The notes: a model not told the origin generated them from the sequence alone. A DNA stretch of 64,000 nucleotides from Pseudarthrobacter sp. BIM B-2242 (GCF_014764445.1 NZ_CP061721.1:1364001-1428000), one strand, 5' to 3'; positions 26,645 to 35,803 are shown, numbered from the stretch's first letter. Numbers and translations: made by a program.

Positions 26645-27382
26645 ATGGAAGCCGTCAATACTTCAAGCCAGCCAGAAAAGAACCGGCGCCGCGTCCTCCT
26701 GAAGCTCTCAGGTGAGGTCTTCGGTGGCGGAAAACTGGGCGTTGACCCCGACACCGTCCGCGGTGTGGCCAAGCAGATCGCCGCAGCAGTTCCCGACGTC
26801 GAGGTTGCCATAGTGGTGGGTGGCGGCAACTTCTTCCGCGGGGCCGAACTGTCCCAGAGCGGCATGGACCGCTCACGCGCGGACTACATGGGCATGCTGG
26901 GCACGGTCATGAACTGCCTGGCCCTGCAGGACTTCCTGGAGCAGGCCGGCGTTGAAACCCGGGTCCAGAGCGCCATCACCATGGGCCAGGTGGCCGAGGC
27001 CTACATTCCGCGCCGTGCCATCCGCCACATGGAAAAAGGCCGCGTTGTCATCTTCGGCGCAGGTGCCGGCCTGCCGTATTTCTCCACCGATACCGTAGCG
27101 GCCCAGCGGGCCCTTGAAGTCCACGCCGACGTTGTCCTGATGGCCAAGAGCGGTGTGGACGCCGTCTACACAGCCGACCCCAAAAAGGATCCGGAGGCCG
27201 AGCGCCTGGACACCTTGAGCTACGACGAAGCCCTGCGCCGGGACATCCGCGTGATGGACCAGACCGCAATGACCATGTGCAAGGACAACAACCTGTCCAT
27301 GGTCGTCTTCGGGATGGAAGGCGAAGGGAACGTTACCCGCGCCATCCGGGGCGAAAAGCTGGGTACGCTGGTGACCCCCTAG
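26645..27382 (+). CDS. pyrH: UMP kinase
   Basis: The 245-residue amino-acid-kinase-fold enzyme phosphorylates UMP to UDP. It shows [13 protein letters not shown] at the N-terminus (phosphate-binding Lys), [10 protein letters not shown] for UMP binding, and [13 protein letters not shown] plus [17 protein letters not shown] for ATP binding. Bacterial hexameric PyrH lies next to tsf and frr in most actinobacteria, as here. Confidence 0.97.
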   Translation: MEAVNTSSQPEKNRRRVLLKLSGEVFGGGKLGVDPDTVRGVAKQIAAAVPDVEVAIVVGGGNFFRGAELSQSGMDRSRADYMGMLGTVMNCLALQDFLEQAGVETRVQSAITMGQVAEAYIPRRAIRHMEKGRVVIFGAGAGLPYFSTDTVAAQRALEVHADVVLMAKSGVDAVYTADPKKDPEAERLDTLSYDEALRRDIRVMDQTAMTMCKDNNLSMVVFGMEGEGNVTRAIRGEKLGTLVTP

Positions 27383-27508
27383 CTACGGCTAGGATGATCT
27401 GAGCACGGTTCCATCCCGCTGGCCGGGGCACCAATGGAACCAGGAACACTGAACCAAGATTGTGCATGGAGCCGGTAGCCGGACTGCACTGATTTCTGAG
27501 GAGAGACC

Positions 27509-28066
27509 GTGATCGAAGAAACCTTGCTCGAAGCCGAAGAGAAGATGGACAAGGCAGTAGAGGTAGCCAAGGAAGACTTCGCCTCGATCCGGACCGGTCG
27601 GGCAAATCCGGGGCTCTACAACAAGGTGCTGGTGGACTACTACGGTTCACCCACCCCGCTGCAGCAGCTCGCGTCGTTCGCCATCCCGGACGCACGCACC
27701 ATTCTCATCACCCCGTTCGATAAAACTGCCCTGCGCGATATTGAACGCGCCCTCAGTGACTCCGAGGTGGGCGCCAACCCCTCCAACGACGGCAACGTCA
27801 TCAGGATCACCATCCCGGACCTGACCCAGGAACGCCGCAAGGAATACGTCAAGATCGTCAAGACCAAGGGCGAGGACGCCAAGATTTCCATCCGGAACAT
27901 CCGGCGCAAGGCGAAGGAAACGCTGGACAAGCTGGTCAAGGATGGCGAAGCCGGCGAAGACGAAGGTAACCGCGCTGAAAAGGAACTCGACGCGCTGACC
28001 AAGTCTCACGTGGACGGCATCGACGAGCTGCTCAAGCGCAAGGAAGCAGAGCTGCTCGAAGTCTGA
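27509..28066 (+). CDS. frr: Ribosome recycling factor
   Basis: The 185-residue protein splits post-termination ribosomes together with EF-G. The conserved N-terminal [32 protein letters not shown] and the middle [13 protein letters not shown] segment ([27 protein letters not shown]) are visible. GTG 27509 follows GAGGAGAG. Its stop overlaps the cdsA ATG by 1 nt, so the two are coupled. Confidence 0.97.
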   Translation: MIEETLLEAEEKMDKAVEVAKEDFASIRTGRANPGLYNKVLVDYYGSPTPLQQLASFAIPDARTILITPFDKTALRDIERALSDSEVGANPSNDGNVIRITIPDLTQERRKEYVKIVKTKGEDAKISIRNIRRKAKETLDKLVKDGEAGEDEGNRAEKELDALTKSHVDGIDELLKRKEAELLEV

Positions 28067-28986
28067 TGAGCCAGGCAGAGCAGGCCCCGGCACAACGGGC
28101 GCGCACCAAGGGGAAGCCGCGGAGCAACCCGACCCCTAAAGCCGGCCGGAATCTTCCGGCAGCCATAGTGGTGGGCCTGGCCATGCTGATCGGTGTGCTG
28201 GGCGGGCTGCTTTTCCTGCCCCTCGGATTCGTTGCCGTCACCACAGGGTTCGCAGTCTTCGGAGTGTGGGAAATCTTCCGCGCCCTGGAGGCAAACGGGA
28301 CCCGGATGCCTATTGTCCCGGTCATGGTGGGCACCGTGGGCATGCCGTTCTCCGCGTACTTCGGCGGTGTGGAAAGCCTGCTTTTCGCCATGCTCCTCAG
28401 CTGCGTCGCCGTGCTCCTCTGGCGATCGGTGGAAAGCCCCGCCGGTTCGGCGAACAGCATCTTCGCCGGTGTATTTACGCTTGGCTGGGTGCCGTTTTTC
28501 ATCAGTTTCGCCGCCCTGCCGCTCCATGCCACCGGTGTAGCCGCCCCCCTGGGACTCTGGCCCGGCGGATCAATCCCGCCCGGAGCCTGGCAGGTGGCAG
28601 TGATGCTCCTGCTGGTGGTCTCGAACGATACCTTCGGCTACCTTGTGGGAGCCTCGCTGGGCAAGCACCCCATGGCCCCGAAGATCAGCCCCAAGAAATC
28701 CTGGGAAGGGTTCGCCGGATCAATCGCCGGCGCCATGCTGATCGGCATCCTGGCCTGCCTTTTCATCCTGGACAAACCCTGGTGGGTGGGAGTGGTCCTG
28801 GCCGTGGGCCTGGTCGCTGCGTCCACCGCGGGAGACCTGGCTGAGTCCATGGTCAAGCGTGAACTCGGCATCAAGGATATGAGCAGTATTCTGCCCGGGC
28901 ATGGCGGTGTGATGGACAGGCTGGACTCCATCGTCTTTGCTTCACCGGTGGCGTTCGTCCTCTTTTCGATGGTTTCGGGGGCCTGA
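28066..28986 (+). CDS. cdsA: Phosphatidate cytidylyltransferase
   Basis: The 306-residue membrane enzyme makes CDP-diacylglycerol from phosphatidic acid and CTP. The C-terminal signature is present: GDLAESMVKRELGIKDMSSILPGHGGVMDRLDS. About eight membrane helices follow a basic N-terminal 30-residue tail. It overlaps frr by one base and sits in the frr-cdsA order found in most bacteria. Confidence 0.95.
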   Translation: MSQAEQAPAQRARTKGKPRSNPTPKAGRNLPAAIVVGLAMLIGVLGGLLFLPLGFVAVTTGFAVFGVWEIFRALEANGTRMPIVPVMVGTVGMPFSAYFGGVESLLFAMLLSCVAVLLWRSVESPAGSANSIFAGVFTLGWVPFFISFAALPLHATGVAAPLGLWPGGSIPPGAWQVAVMLLLVVSNDTFGYLVGASLGKHPMAPKISPKKSWEGFAGSIAGAMLIGILACLFILDKPWWVGVVLAVGLVAASTAGDLAESMVKRELGIKDMSSILPGHGGVMDRLDSIVFASPVAFVLFSMVSGA

Positions 28987-29082
28987 TCCTGCACGTCCCC
29001 GGATGGCCGCCCCGCCCGTCCGGCACCGGCCGCGCCAATAGACTGGTACAAAACCCGGCTTCACAGCAACAAAGGAACAACA

Positions 29083-29667
29083 GTGGCTTTGGATTTTCAA
29101 CGGAAAATTCCCGCGTCGTTTGAGCGAGTGCGGGGCAACGAATTTGGTTACAACGCCAAGCAGGTGGACCAGTTCCTCAAGAGCGCCAGGGTGGCGCTCG
29201 AGACACCCCAGGCCGCCATCAATGCCATCAGCAGCGCCGATGTCCGTGGCGTTTCCTTTGATCCGGTCAAGGGCGGCTACTCCGCAGCCGTGGTGGACGC
29301 GGCGCTGGACCGGCTCGAAGACGCGTTTGCCCGCCGTGAACGGGATGAGCTGATTGCAGCCCGGGGTGAAGAGGCATGGCTGCGGGAGATCGGCAAACTC
29401 TCGGGGATTCTCCGCGGCCGCCTGCACCGCCCTGACGGCGAACGTTTCCGCCGGCCCGCCAAAAAGAAAGTCCGCAGCTACAACATCGCGGACGTGGACA
29501 AACTTTGCTACGACCTGATCGGTTACCTCGAAGAGGACCAGCCGCTCAGCGTGGACAGCGTCCGCCGCGCCGTGTTCCGCCCGGCGGCGGGCCAGGACGG
29601 ATACGAGGAGACCCAGGTTGACGCCTTCCTGGACCGCGTTGTCGAACTCATGGCAGCCATCGACTAG
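29083..29667 (+). CDS. DivIVA-domain-containing protein with three repeats
   Basis: The 194-residue protein contains three copies of the short DivIVA motif F-x(n)-GY-x4-VD-x2-L: FGYNAKQVDQFLKSAR (about 20-40), DPVKGGYSAAVVDAALDRLED (about 68-90) and GQDGYEETQVDAFLDRVVEL (about 170-190). In DivIVA such motifs bind curved membranes, and related actinobacterial proteins direct polar growth or septum placement. No long C-terminal coiled coil is present, unlike Wag31. GTG 29083 is preceded by AAAGGAAC. It may be a scaffold-type adaptor; its role is unknown. Confidence 0.75.
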   Translation: MALDFQRKIPASFERVRGNEFGYNAKQVDQFLKSARVALETPQAAINAISSADVRGVSFDPVKGGYSAAVVDAALDRLEDAFARRERDELIAARGEEAWLREIGKLSGILRGRLHRPDGERFRRPAKKKVRSYNIADVDKLCYDLIGYLEEDQPLSVDSVRRAVFRPAAGQDGYEETQVDAFLDRVVELMAAID

Positions 29668-29720
29668 TCCCGGGTGTCCGGCCCCGCGCAGGTAGCCGTC
29701 AACCGAAGAGCCGGCGAGGC

Positions 29721-31187
29721 TCAGCGTTCCGTGACCAACGGCCGTTCCGGCGTGTGCAGCCTTGTCATGACCCGGGTCATGGTCTTGGGAATCCGGTCTT
29801 TGGTCCCGCGGGAGACGAACACCATGACGGCGAACGCGGCGGGCACGGTCCACGCCGCCGGTTGGGCCAGCCAGAACGGCGTTCCCGTGGCGCCCAGGAC
29901 AGTGCCGCACACCATGGCGCCACCGCAGAGGACACCGCCTGTGACCATTCCGGCAATCGCACCGGTGTCGGTGAGGCCCCGCCACCAGATTCCCAGCAGG
30001 AGGACCGGGCAGACCGTGGAAGCGGTAAAAGCGAACACGAGGCCCACGCTGCCGGCCAGCGCCAGGGAATCGGTCATCACGGCGAAACCCAGGGGCACGA
30101 GGGCGGAGATGACGGCGGCGAGCCGGAATCCGCGGACACCGCCGCCCAGGACGTCCTGGCTGATGACGCCGGCGAGCGACACCACCAGCCCGGATGTGGT
30201 GGACAGGAAGGCGGCAAACGCCCCGGCCACCACGAGGGCCGAGAGCAGGTCACCGGCAGTTCCGCTGATCAGCTGCCCCGGCAGGAGCAGGACCACCGCG
30301 TCCGCCCGCCCGGACCGGGCGAGCTCGGGCGCGAACATCCGCCCTGCCAGGCCATAAGCAGTAGGAAACAGGTAGAAAACCGAGAGCAGGCCGAGCACTA
30401 TCAGGGTGGTCCGCCGTGCCGAGCTTCCGTCGGGATTGGTGTAGAAGCGCACCAGGACGTGGGGGAGGCCCAGGGTTCCGAACAGCAGCGCAACCAGCAG
30501 CGAGATGTTCTGGTACGCGCTGGCAGGAGCCATCGCGGTGGGGTTCACCGTTGCAGGGGCGACGGCGGCAGTCCCGTTGCCGGCAAGGGTGAAGACGATG
30601 AAAAGGACCGGCACTGCGAGGGCCGTGAGCTTCAGCCAGTACTGGAATGCCTGCACAAAAGTAATGGAGCGCATGCCGCCTGCCACCACGGTCAGGCACA
30701 CCACAATGACCACGGCCACGGAGCCCACCCAGGCGGGAAGCCCGGTGGTGATCCGGATGGTCAGCGCCGCGCCATGGAGCTGGGGGACGATGTACAGCCA
30801 GCCCACCACAACCACCACCAGGCTGGTAACGCGGCGGACGGCCCGCGAATCCAGCCTCGCCTCGGTAAAATCCGGGATGGTGTAGGCCCCCGACCGGCGC
30901 AGCGGGGCCGCCACAAACAGCAGCAGCATCAGGTAGCCCGCGGTGTAGCCGACAGGGAACCAGAGGGCGTCAGTACCGGAGAGCAGGACCAGCCCGGCCA
31001 CGCCAAGGAAACTCGCCGCGGACAAATATTCGCCGCCGATGGCCGAGGCATTCCACCACGGCCGGACCGTGCGGGAGGCGACATAGAAATCCCCGGTGGT
31101 GCGGGAAATCCGCAGGCCGTAGAAACCGATGACGGCAGTGGCGACGGAGACCACAACCAGAGCCACCACACCGACGGCGGGATTCAT
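29721..31187 (-). CDS. Sodium:solute symporter (acetate/pyruvate-type)
   Basis: The 488-residue protein has about 13 membrane helices. SSS features include FYVASRTVRPWWNASAIGGEYLSAASFLGVAGL, the usual sodium-site region in helix 1, and AGGMRSITFVQAFQYWLK in helix 5. It begins at ATG 31187, 7 nt after a DUF485-type gene, as an operon. Together with the symporter at 34083-35699 it brackets a LytS/LytTR system. It likely imports a small monocarboxylate such as acetate, pyruvate or propionate; the exact substrate is inferred from family only. Confidence 0.85.
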   Translation of the reverse strand: MNPAVGVVALVVVSVATAVIGFYGLRISRTTGDFYVASRTVRPWWNASAIGGEYLSAASFLGVAGLVLLSGTDALWFPVGYTAGYLMLLLFVAAPLRRSGAYTIPDFTEARLDSRAVRRVTSLVVVVVGWLYIVPQLHGAALTIRITTGLPAWVGSVAVVIVVCLTVVAGGMRSITFVQAFQYWLKLTALAVPVLFIVFTLAGNGTAAVAPATVNPTAMAPASAYQNISLLVALLFGTLGLPHVLVRFYTNPDGSSARRTTLIVLGLLSVFYLFPTAYGLAGRMFAPELARSGRADAVVLLLPGQLISGTAGDLLSALVVAGAFAAFLSTTSGLVVSLAGVISQDVLGGGVRGFRLAAVISALVPLGFAVMTDSLALAGSVGLVFAFTASTVCPVLLLGIWWRGLTDTGAIAGMVTGGVLCGGAMVCGTVLGATGTPFWLAQPAAWTVPAAFAVMVFVSRGTKDRIPKTMTRVMTRLHTPERPLVTER

Positions 31188-31194
31188 CAGGAAG

Positions 31195-31557
31195 TCACCT
31201 GTCCCCGGCCAGGTCGCGGTACCGGGCCTCATTCCGGGAAGCCGTCCGGATGAACAGCCAGGCGCTGAGGCCGATGACCGGATAGATTCCGGCCCCGAGC
31301 AGCAGCCAGTCGAAGGGGATGCCCGCAATCCGGGTTTCAGCCAGGCCGGGCACGGCGGCCAGCAGCACGGGGAACGCGCCAAGAATCAGCATGAACCCGA
31401 CAGCCACCACCAGGGCCAGCCGCAGCTGGGAACGGATGAGGGACCGGACGAAGACCTGTCCCACGTCCGATTCCTCGGCAGCTTCGCGTGATTCGCCGGC
31501 AGGGCGCGGAGCCGACCTCGGTGCCGACCGCGGTGCCGTGACCCGGACGCGGGTCAT
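31195..31557 (-). CDS. Small DUF485-type membrane protein, partner of the symporter
   Basis: This 120-residue protein has a polar N-terminus and two membrane helices (LALVVAVGFMLILGAFPVLL and LLLGAGIYPVIGLSAWLFI) followed by TASRNEARYRDLAG. It is the small protein commonly found with SSS symporters (DUF485/DUF4212-like, as in YjcH with ActP), here 7 nt upstream of one. Its ATG overlaps the LytTR gene stop (ATGA), so regulator, small protein and symporter form one operon. Its role may be in symporter assembly or stability. Confidence 0.75.
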   Translation of the reverse strand: MTRVRVTAPRSAPRSAPRPAGESREAAEESDVGQVFVRSLIRSQLRLALVVAVGFMLILGAFPVLLAAVPGLAETRIAGIPFDWLLLGAGIYPVIGLSAWLFIRTASRNEARYRDLAGDR

Positions 31558-32273
31558 GCCTGCGGCCGGATGCGGGTGGCCTCCAGCTTTTCCCTGACCG
31601 TGGGAAGGTGCCGGCGGCTGATGGGGAGGCTGGCGCCGGCCACCGAGACGCTGGGCTTATCCGCCGCCAGCTTCATGGACGACACGTGTTTCAGTGCCAC
31701 CAGGTAGGACCGGTGTGTCCTGATGAAGCCCGCCTCCGCCCATTGCTGTTCCAGGTCGGCCAGCGGCACACGGATGAGGTAGCTCGCGTCGACGGTGTGC
31801 AGCCGGGCGTAGTCGCCCTGCGCCTGGACGTACGTGACGTCGTCGCGCCGGATCATCCTGGTGGTCCCGCCCTGGTCCACGGTGATCATCTCAGGTGCGG
31901 CGGCGCCGTCGCGCATCAACTCACTGATCCTGCCCACCGAGCGGGCCAGCCGCTCGGCCCGGATGGGCTTGAGCAGGTAGTCGATGGCCGCCAGCTCGAA
32001 GGCTTCCAGCGCGCAGTCCTCATCGGCGGTGACAAACACCACCGCCGGGGGTTTGCTGCTGCGGGCAATGGCGCGGGCAACATCGAGGCCGGACACGGCG
32101 GGCATGTGGATGTCAAGGAAGACGGCGTCAACGGATTCGGTGGTCAGGGCACGCAGGGCCTCGGAACCGGAGGAAGCGCGGTGGATGGTGCCGATGCGGT
32201 CGTCCCTGCCCAGCAGGTACGCCAGTTCCTCCACGGCGGGTAACTCGTCGTCTGCGACGAGGACGTTAATCAT
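31554..32273 (-). CDS. LytTR-family response regulator
   Basis: The 239-residue protein has a receiver domain with phospho-acceptor Asp54 in VFLDIHMP, an acidic pair VADDE near residues 7-10, conserved Thr/Lys (FVTADED, LLKPIRAE), then a LytTR DNA-binding domain (about 135-235; DDVTYVQAQGDYARLHT, FIRTHRSYLV). Such regulators bind direct repeats spaced one helical turn. It is encoded with the histidine kinase upstream and with symporter genes on both sides. Confidence 0.93.
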   Translation of the reverse strand: MINVLVADDELPAVEELAYLLGRDDRIGTIHRASSGSEALRALTTESVDAVFLDIHMPAVSGLDVARAIARSSKPPAVVFVTADEDCALEAFELAAIDYLLKPIRAERLARSVGRISELMRDGAAAPEMITVDQGGTTRMIRRDDVTYVQAQGDYARLHTVDASYLIRVPLADLEQQWAEAGFIRTHRSYLVALKHVSSMKLAADKPSVSVAGASLPISRRHLPTVREKLEATRIRPQA

Positions 32274-32335
32274 AGGTCCTACATTAGCCGCCGGAGTCGG
32301 ATGGAAGGAGGCGGCCGGGATCAGGGAAGCCTGAA

Positions 32336-33526
32336 TCAGGCGTCATGGCCGGGCTGGGACTTCGGGACGCGCATGGTGATCAGGGTCCCCTCACCGAGGG
32401 CGGTCTCGATCACCAGGCCGTGCTGGTCCCCATAGACCTGGCGCAGGCGTGCGTCGACGTTCCGCAGCCCCACGTGGTCCCCGTCCCGGTGGCCGGCCAG
32501 CATGGACTGGAGCTCGGCAGGATCCATCCCCACGCCGTCGTCCTCGATGGTCACCTCCGCAAAGGCCCCGGAATCGTTGGCGGTGATGGTGATGTGGCCT
32601 TCTCCTTCCTTCGCCTCCAGGCCGTGCCTTACGGCATTCTCCACGAGTGGCTGCAGGCTCAGGAATGGGATGACGGTGCTCAGCACCTCCGGCGCGATCC
32701 GCAGGCTGACCTGGACGCGCTCCCCGAAGCGGGCCCGCTCCAGCAGGAGGTACCGGTCGATGCAGCGCAGTTCCTCGGCCAGCGTGGTGAAGTCACCGTG
32801 CCGCCGGAAGGAGTACCTCGTGAAATCGGCGAACTCCACCACGAGTTCGCGGGCACGCTGGGGATCGGTGTTGATGAACGACGCGATGGCGTTGAGCGAG
32901 TTGTAGATGAAGTGCGGGCTGATCTGCGCGCGCAGGGCCCGCACCTCGGCTTCCATGAGCAAGGTCCGGGATGCATCAAGTTCCGCCAGCTCCACCTGGA
33001 CGGCCACCCAGTCGGCCACTTCTCCTGTGGCACGGACCAGCCCGGCGCCCGCGGACGGGGCAAACGCCGCCACCACGCCCACCACCCGCGATCCGGCGCG
33101 CACCGGGGCGATGACGGCGGCGAGGCCGCCGGCGGCACGTTCGGCGCCCAGGTCCCGAGGCTGGAGCACAGCTGTCCGTCCTCCGCTCAGGACGTCCGCG
33201 GCAAGGTCCATCAGCCGCGGTTTCAGGTCCTCAGCGGCGCCGTCCCAGGCGAGGACCCCTGCGGTATCGGTGATGGCCAGCGCGTCACAGCCGAGGAGAT
33301 TGCGGAGCTGGCGGCTGGCCTTGGCTGCCCCGGCAGGGTTCAGCCCGGTCCGCAGGTGCTGCCCTGCGCGGGACGCGGCGTGCAAAGTGTTGTACGTGGC
33401 GCGCTCGGCATCGGTGCCCAGGTCACGGAAGGACCGCAGCACCTTGATGCCCACACCGACGACGACGGCGATCGCCAGGACGATCACGGCGATGGCTGCT
33501 GCGGTGAGGAGTGGGGAGTCCGGCAT
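32336..33526 (-). CDS. LytS-type sensor histidine kinase
   Basis: From ATG 33526 the protein has 396 residues: a single membrane helix (about 7-30), a GAF-like sensor region (about 45-180) and the His_kinase/HATPase part starting ISPHFIYNSLNA with phospho-acceptor His205, an N-box PLVENAVRHGLEAK and G-boxes DDGVGM and HVGLRNVDARL. One membrane segment rather than the usual 5TM-LytS suggests it senses an intracellular or membrane-proximal ligand through GAF. TACGCT lies 7 nt upstream on the minus strand, so the transcript is probably leaderless. It precedes the LytTR gene by 62 bp. Confidence 0.9.
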   Translation of the reverse strand: MPDSPLLTAAAIAVIVLAIAVVVGVGIKVLRSFRDLGTDAERATYNTLHAASRAGQHLRTGLNPAGAAKASRQLRNLLGCDALAITDTAGVLAWDGAAEDLKPRLMDLAADVLSGGRTAVLQPRDLGAERAAGGLAAVIAPVRAGSRVVGVVAAFAPSAGAGLVRATGEVADWVAVQVELAELDASRTLLMEAEVRALRAQISPHFIYNSLNAIASFINTDPQRARELVVEFADFTRYSFRRHGDFTTLAEELRCIDRYLLLERARFGERVQVSLRIAPEVLSTVIPFLSLQPLVENAVRHGLEAKEGEGHITITANDSGAFAEVTIEDDGVGMDPAELQSMLAGHRDGDHVGLRNVDARLRQVYGDQHGLVIETALGEGTLITMRVPKSQPGHDA

Positions 33527-33566
33527 GGTGCCCAGCGTAGTGGCGGGTGCCGTTTGCCGCAGCATC

Positions 33567-33588
33567 GCGACCGTTGAGCGACCATTGC
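33567..33588. promoter_or_regulatory. Direct repeat, possible LytTR operator
   Basis: GCGACCGTTGA and GCGACCATTGC are adjacent 11-bp direct repeats (GCGACC-R-TTG) in the intergenic region between lytS and the DUF485-symporter operon. LytTR regulators bind such repeats at about one-turn spacing; an ACC-core repeat is also reported for the LytTR regulator BtsR. Direct control is inferred. Confidence 0.5.
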
Positions 33589-33626
33589 ACCCGCTGCTCT
33601 GGAATGTAGCGCCCGTCACGGCGCAA

Positions 33627-33642
33627 GGTGATTGCAGTCACA
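33627..33642. promoter_or_regulatory. Crp/GlxR-like site upstream of symporter operon
   Basis: GGTGA-TTGCAG-TCACA fits the TGTGA-N6-TCACA consensus at nine of ten positions. It lies 64 bp upstream of the DUF485 start codon (33706), where a cAMP-dependent regulator could activate carboxylate uptake. Confidence 0.5.
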
Positions 33643-33705
33643 TTGGCGATATCCCGGTTGTCGGGGGCAGCCGGTGGGCCACTCAACTCTCAATGAGGAG
33701 GAACG

Positions 33706-34086
33706 ATGGGTAACGATGCCCACACTCCGGACGCAGCGGCGTCCGTGGACTTCGAACAGGTCCAGTCGACGGCGCGGTTCCAGGAACTGCGCAGACGTCA
33801 CCGTAGCTTTGTGTTCCCCATGGCGGTCGCGTTCCTGTTGTGGTACTTCGCGTACGTCCTGCTCGCAGACTACGCAGTAGGTTTTATGTCCACCAAAGTG
33901 TGGGGCAACATCAACATCGGCCTGATCCTTGGCCTGCTGCAGTTTGTCTCCACCTTCGCCATCACTGGCTGGTACGTCAGCTACTCCAACCGGAAGCTTG
34001 ACCCGATCGCGGCCGAGATCCGCCACGAAATTGAAGGCCATGAATTTGATAAGGACGGCAACCGCGTGACTGGAGTGAACAAATGA
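33706..34086 (+). CDS. DUF485-domain small membrane protein
   Basis: The 126-residue protein carries the DUF485 signature FQELRRRHRSFVFPMAVAFLLWYFAYVLLADYA followed by a second helix (INIGLILGLLQFVSTFAITGWYVSYSN), a two-helix membrane hairpin. In E. coli the equivalent (YjcH) is encoded with ActP. Its stop overlaps the symporter ATG (ATGA), so expression is coupled. ATG 33706 follows GAGGAAC. Confidence 0.88.
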   Translation: MGNDAHTPDAAASVDFEQVQSTARFQELRRRHRSFVFPMAVAFLLWYFAYVLLADYAVGFMSTKVWGNINIGLILGLLQFVSTFAITGWYVSYSNRKLDPIAAEIRHEIEGHEFDKDGNRVTGVNK

Positions 34087-35699
34087 TCGGCATTGCCACG
34101 GCGGTCAACGTCGCCGACCTTAAGGAAACCACCCTTCTCAACATGGGCATCTTCGGCCTGTTCGTCGCGGTGACCATGGTGATCGTGATCCGGGCCAGCC
34201 GAAACAACAAAACCGCCGCCGACTACTACGCCGCCGGCCGCTCGTTCACCGGTTCCCAGAACGGGACCGCCATTGCCGGCGACTACCTGTCCGCCGCCTC
34301 GTTCCTGGGCATCACCGGGGCCATCGCCGTCAACGGCTATGACGGCTTTATGTACTCCATCGGCTTCCTGGTGGCCTGGCTCGTGGCGCTGCTGCTCGTG
34401 GCAGAGCTGCTGCGGAACACGGGCAAATTCACCATGGCCGATGTCCTCTCCTTCCGGCTCAAGCAGCGGCCGGTCCGCATCGCGGCCGCCATTTCCACCC
34501 TGGCTGTCTGCTTCTTCTACCTGCTCGCGCAGATGGCCGGAGCCGGCAGCCTGATCTCGCTCCTGCTGGGCATCAGTGACTGGGGCGGCCAGGCGCTGGT
34601 GATCATCGTCGTCGGCGCCCTGATGATCATGTACGTCCTGATCGGCGGGATGAAGGGCACCACCTGGGTCCAGATCATCAAAGCTGTCCTGCTTATTGCC
34701 GGTGCAGCCGTAATGACGCTCTGGGTGCTGGCCATCTACGGCTTCAACCTCTCCAGCCTCCTCGGTGCCGCTGTTGAAACCTCGGGCAACCCCGCGGTAC
34801 TGAACCCGGGCCTGCAGTACGGCAAGTCGGAGACGTCCAAGCTGGACTTCATGTCCCTCGGCCTCGCGCTGGTCCTGGGGACCGCGGCGCTGCCGCACGT
34901 GCTGATGCGCTTCTACACGGTGCCGACAGCCAAGGAAGCCCGGAAGTCCGTGGTGTGGTCCATCTGGCTGATCGGGCTCTTCTACCTCTTCACGCTGGTG
35001 CTCGGTTACGGTGCAGCCGCACTGGTTGGTGCCGAGACCATCAAGTCCGCTCCGGGTGGCGTTAATGCTGCGGCACCGCTGCTGGCCTTCTACCTGGGCG
35101 GCCCGCTGCTGCTCGGCTTTATCTCGGCGGTGGCGTTCGCGACCATCCTCGCCGTTGTGGCCGGCCTCACCATCACCGCGGCCGCATCCTTCGCCCACGA
35201 CATCTACGCCAATGTCATCGCCAAGGGGAAGGCCGACGCCGATACTGAGGTCAAGGTGGCACGGCGCACCGTAGTGGTCATCGGCATCCTCGCCATCCTG
35301 GGCGGCATCCTCGCCAACGGCCAGAACATCGCGTTCCTCGTGGCCCTGGCCTTCGCCGTTGCAGCGTCGGCCAACCTGCCCACCATCGTCTACTCGCTGT
35401 TCTGGCGGCGGTTCACCACCCAGGGCGCGGTGTGGAGCATGTACGGCGGCCTGGGCTCGGCGATTCTCCTGATCATCTTCTCGCCCGTCGTCTCCGGCGG
35501 AGCGACCTCCATGATCAAGGACGCGAACTTCGCCATCTTCCCGCTCAACAACCCGGGCATTGTGTCCATTCCGCTGGCGTTCCTGCTCGGCTGGCTCGGC
35601 ACCGTGCTGGACAAGAAGCGCGAGGACACCACCAAGCAGGCCGAGATGGAGGTTCGCTCACTCACCGGCGTCGGCGCGGAGAAGGCCGTGGATCACTGA
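34083..35699 (+). CDS. Cation:acetate-type symporter (ActP/MctC-like SSS)
   Basis: The 538-residue membrane protein has about 13 helices and the SSS hallmark KTAADYYAAGRSFTGSQNGTAIAGDYLSAASFLGITG near the N-terminus, plus GGMKGTTWVQIIKAVLLI and ANLPTIVYSLFWRRFTTQGAVW as in ActP and MctC. It should co-transport acetate, pyruvate or propionate with sodium or protons. It is coupled to DUF485 (4-nt overlap) and followed by two strong hairpins. The position across from LytS/LytTR suggests induction by its substrate. Confidence 0.9.
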   Translation: MIGIATAVNVADLKETTLLNMGIFGLFVAVTMVIVIRASRNNKTAADYYAAGRSFTGSQNGTAIAGDYLSAASFLGITGAIAVNGYDGFMYSIGFLVAWLVALLLVAELLRNTGKFTMADVLSFRLKQRPVRIAAAISTLAVCFFYLLAQMAGAGSLISLLLGISDWGGQALVIIVVGALMIMYVLIGGMKGTTWVQIIKAVLLIAGAAVMTLWVLAIYGFNLSSLLGAAVETSGNPAVLNPGLQYGKSETSKLDFMSLGLALVLGTAALPHVLMRFYTVPTAKEARKSVVWSIWLIGLFYLFTLVLGYGAAALVGAETIKSAPGGVNAAAPLLAFYLGGPLLLGFISAVAFATILAVVAGLTITAAASFAHDIYANVIAKGKADADTEVKVARRTVVVIGILAILGGILANGQNIAFLVALAFAVAASANLPTIVYSLFWRRFTTQGAVWSMYGGLGSAILLIIFSPVVSGGATSMIKDANFAIFPLNNPGIVSIPLAFLLGWLGTVLDKKREDTTKQAEMEVRSLTGVGAEKAVDH

Positions 35700-35724
35700 T
35701 CCCCGGACAATAGATCCAGCCAAA

Positions 35725-35757
35725 CGTACGACGGCGGCCCGCAGCCGCCGTCGTACG
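35725..35757. terminator. 14-bp hairpin terminator after the symporter
   Basis: CGTACGACGGCGGC (35725-35738) and 35744-35757 are perfect inverted arms around CCGCA. It sits just after the symporter stop and is the first of two tandem hairpins here. Confidence 0.75.
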
Positions 35758-35761
35758 CTTA

Positions 35762-35803
35762 AGGAAAGGCCCGCGTCCCCTTCAGGGACCGCGGGCCTTT
35801 CCT
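35762..35803. terminator. Second tandem hairpin terminator
   Basis: AGGAAAGGCCCGCG and CGCGGGCCTTTCCT form a stem closed by TCCC...GGGA around a short loop. It lies immediately before the convergent gene at 35820, so the two hairpins isolate opposite transcription units. Confidence 0.75.

Noticed and set aside
29754-31253. 499-codon plus-strand frame opposite the symporter gene
   Set aside because: Rich in Gly, Gln, His and Glu with no domain, antisense to a strong SSS gene.
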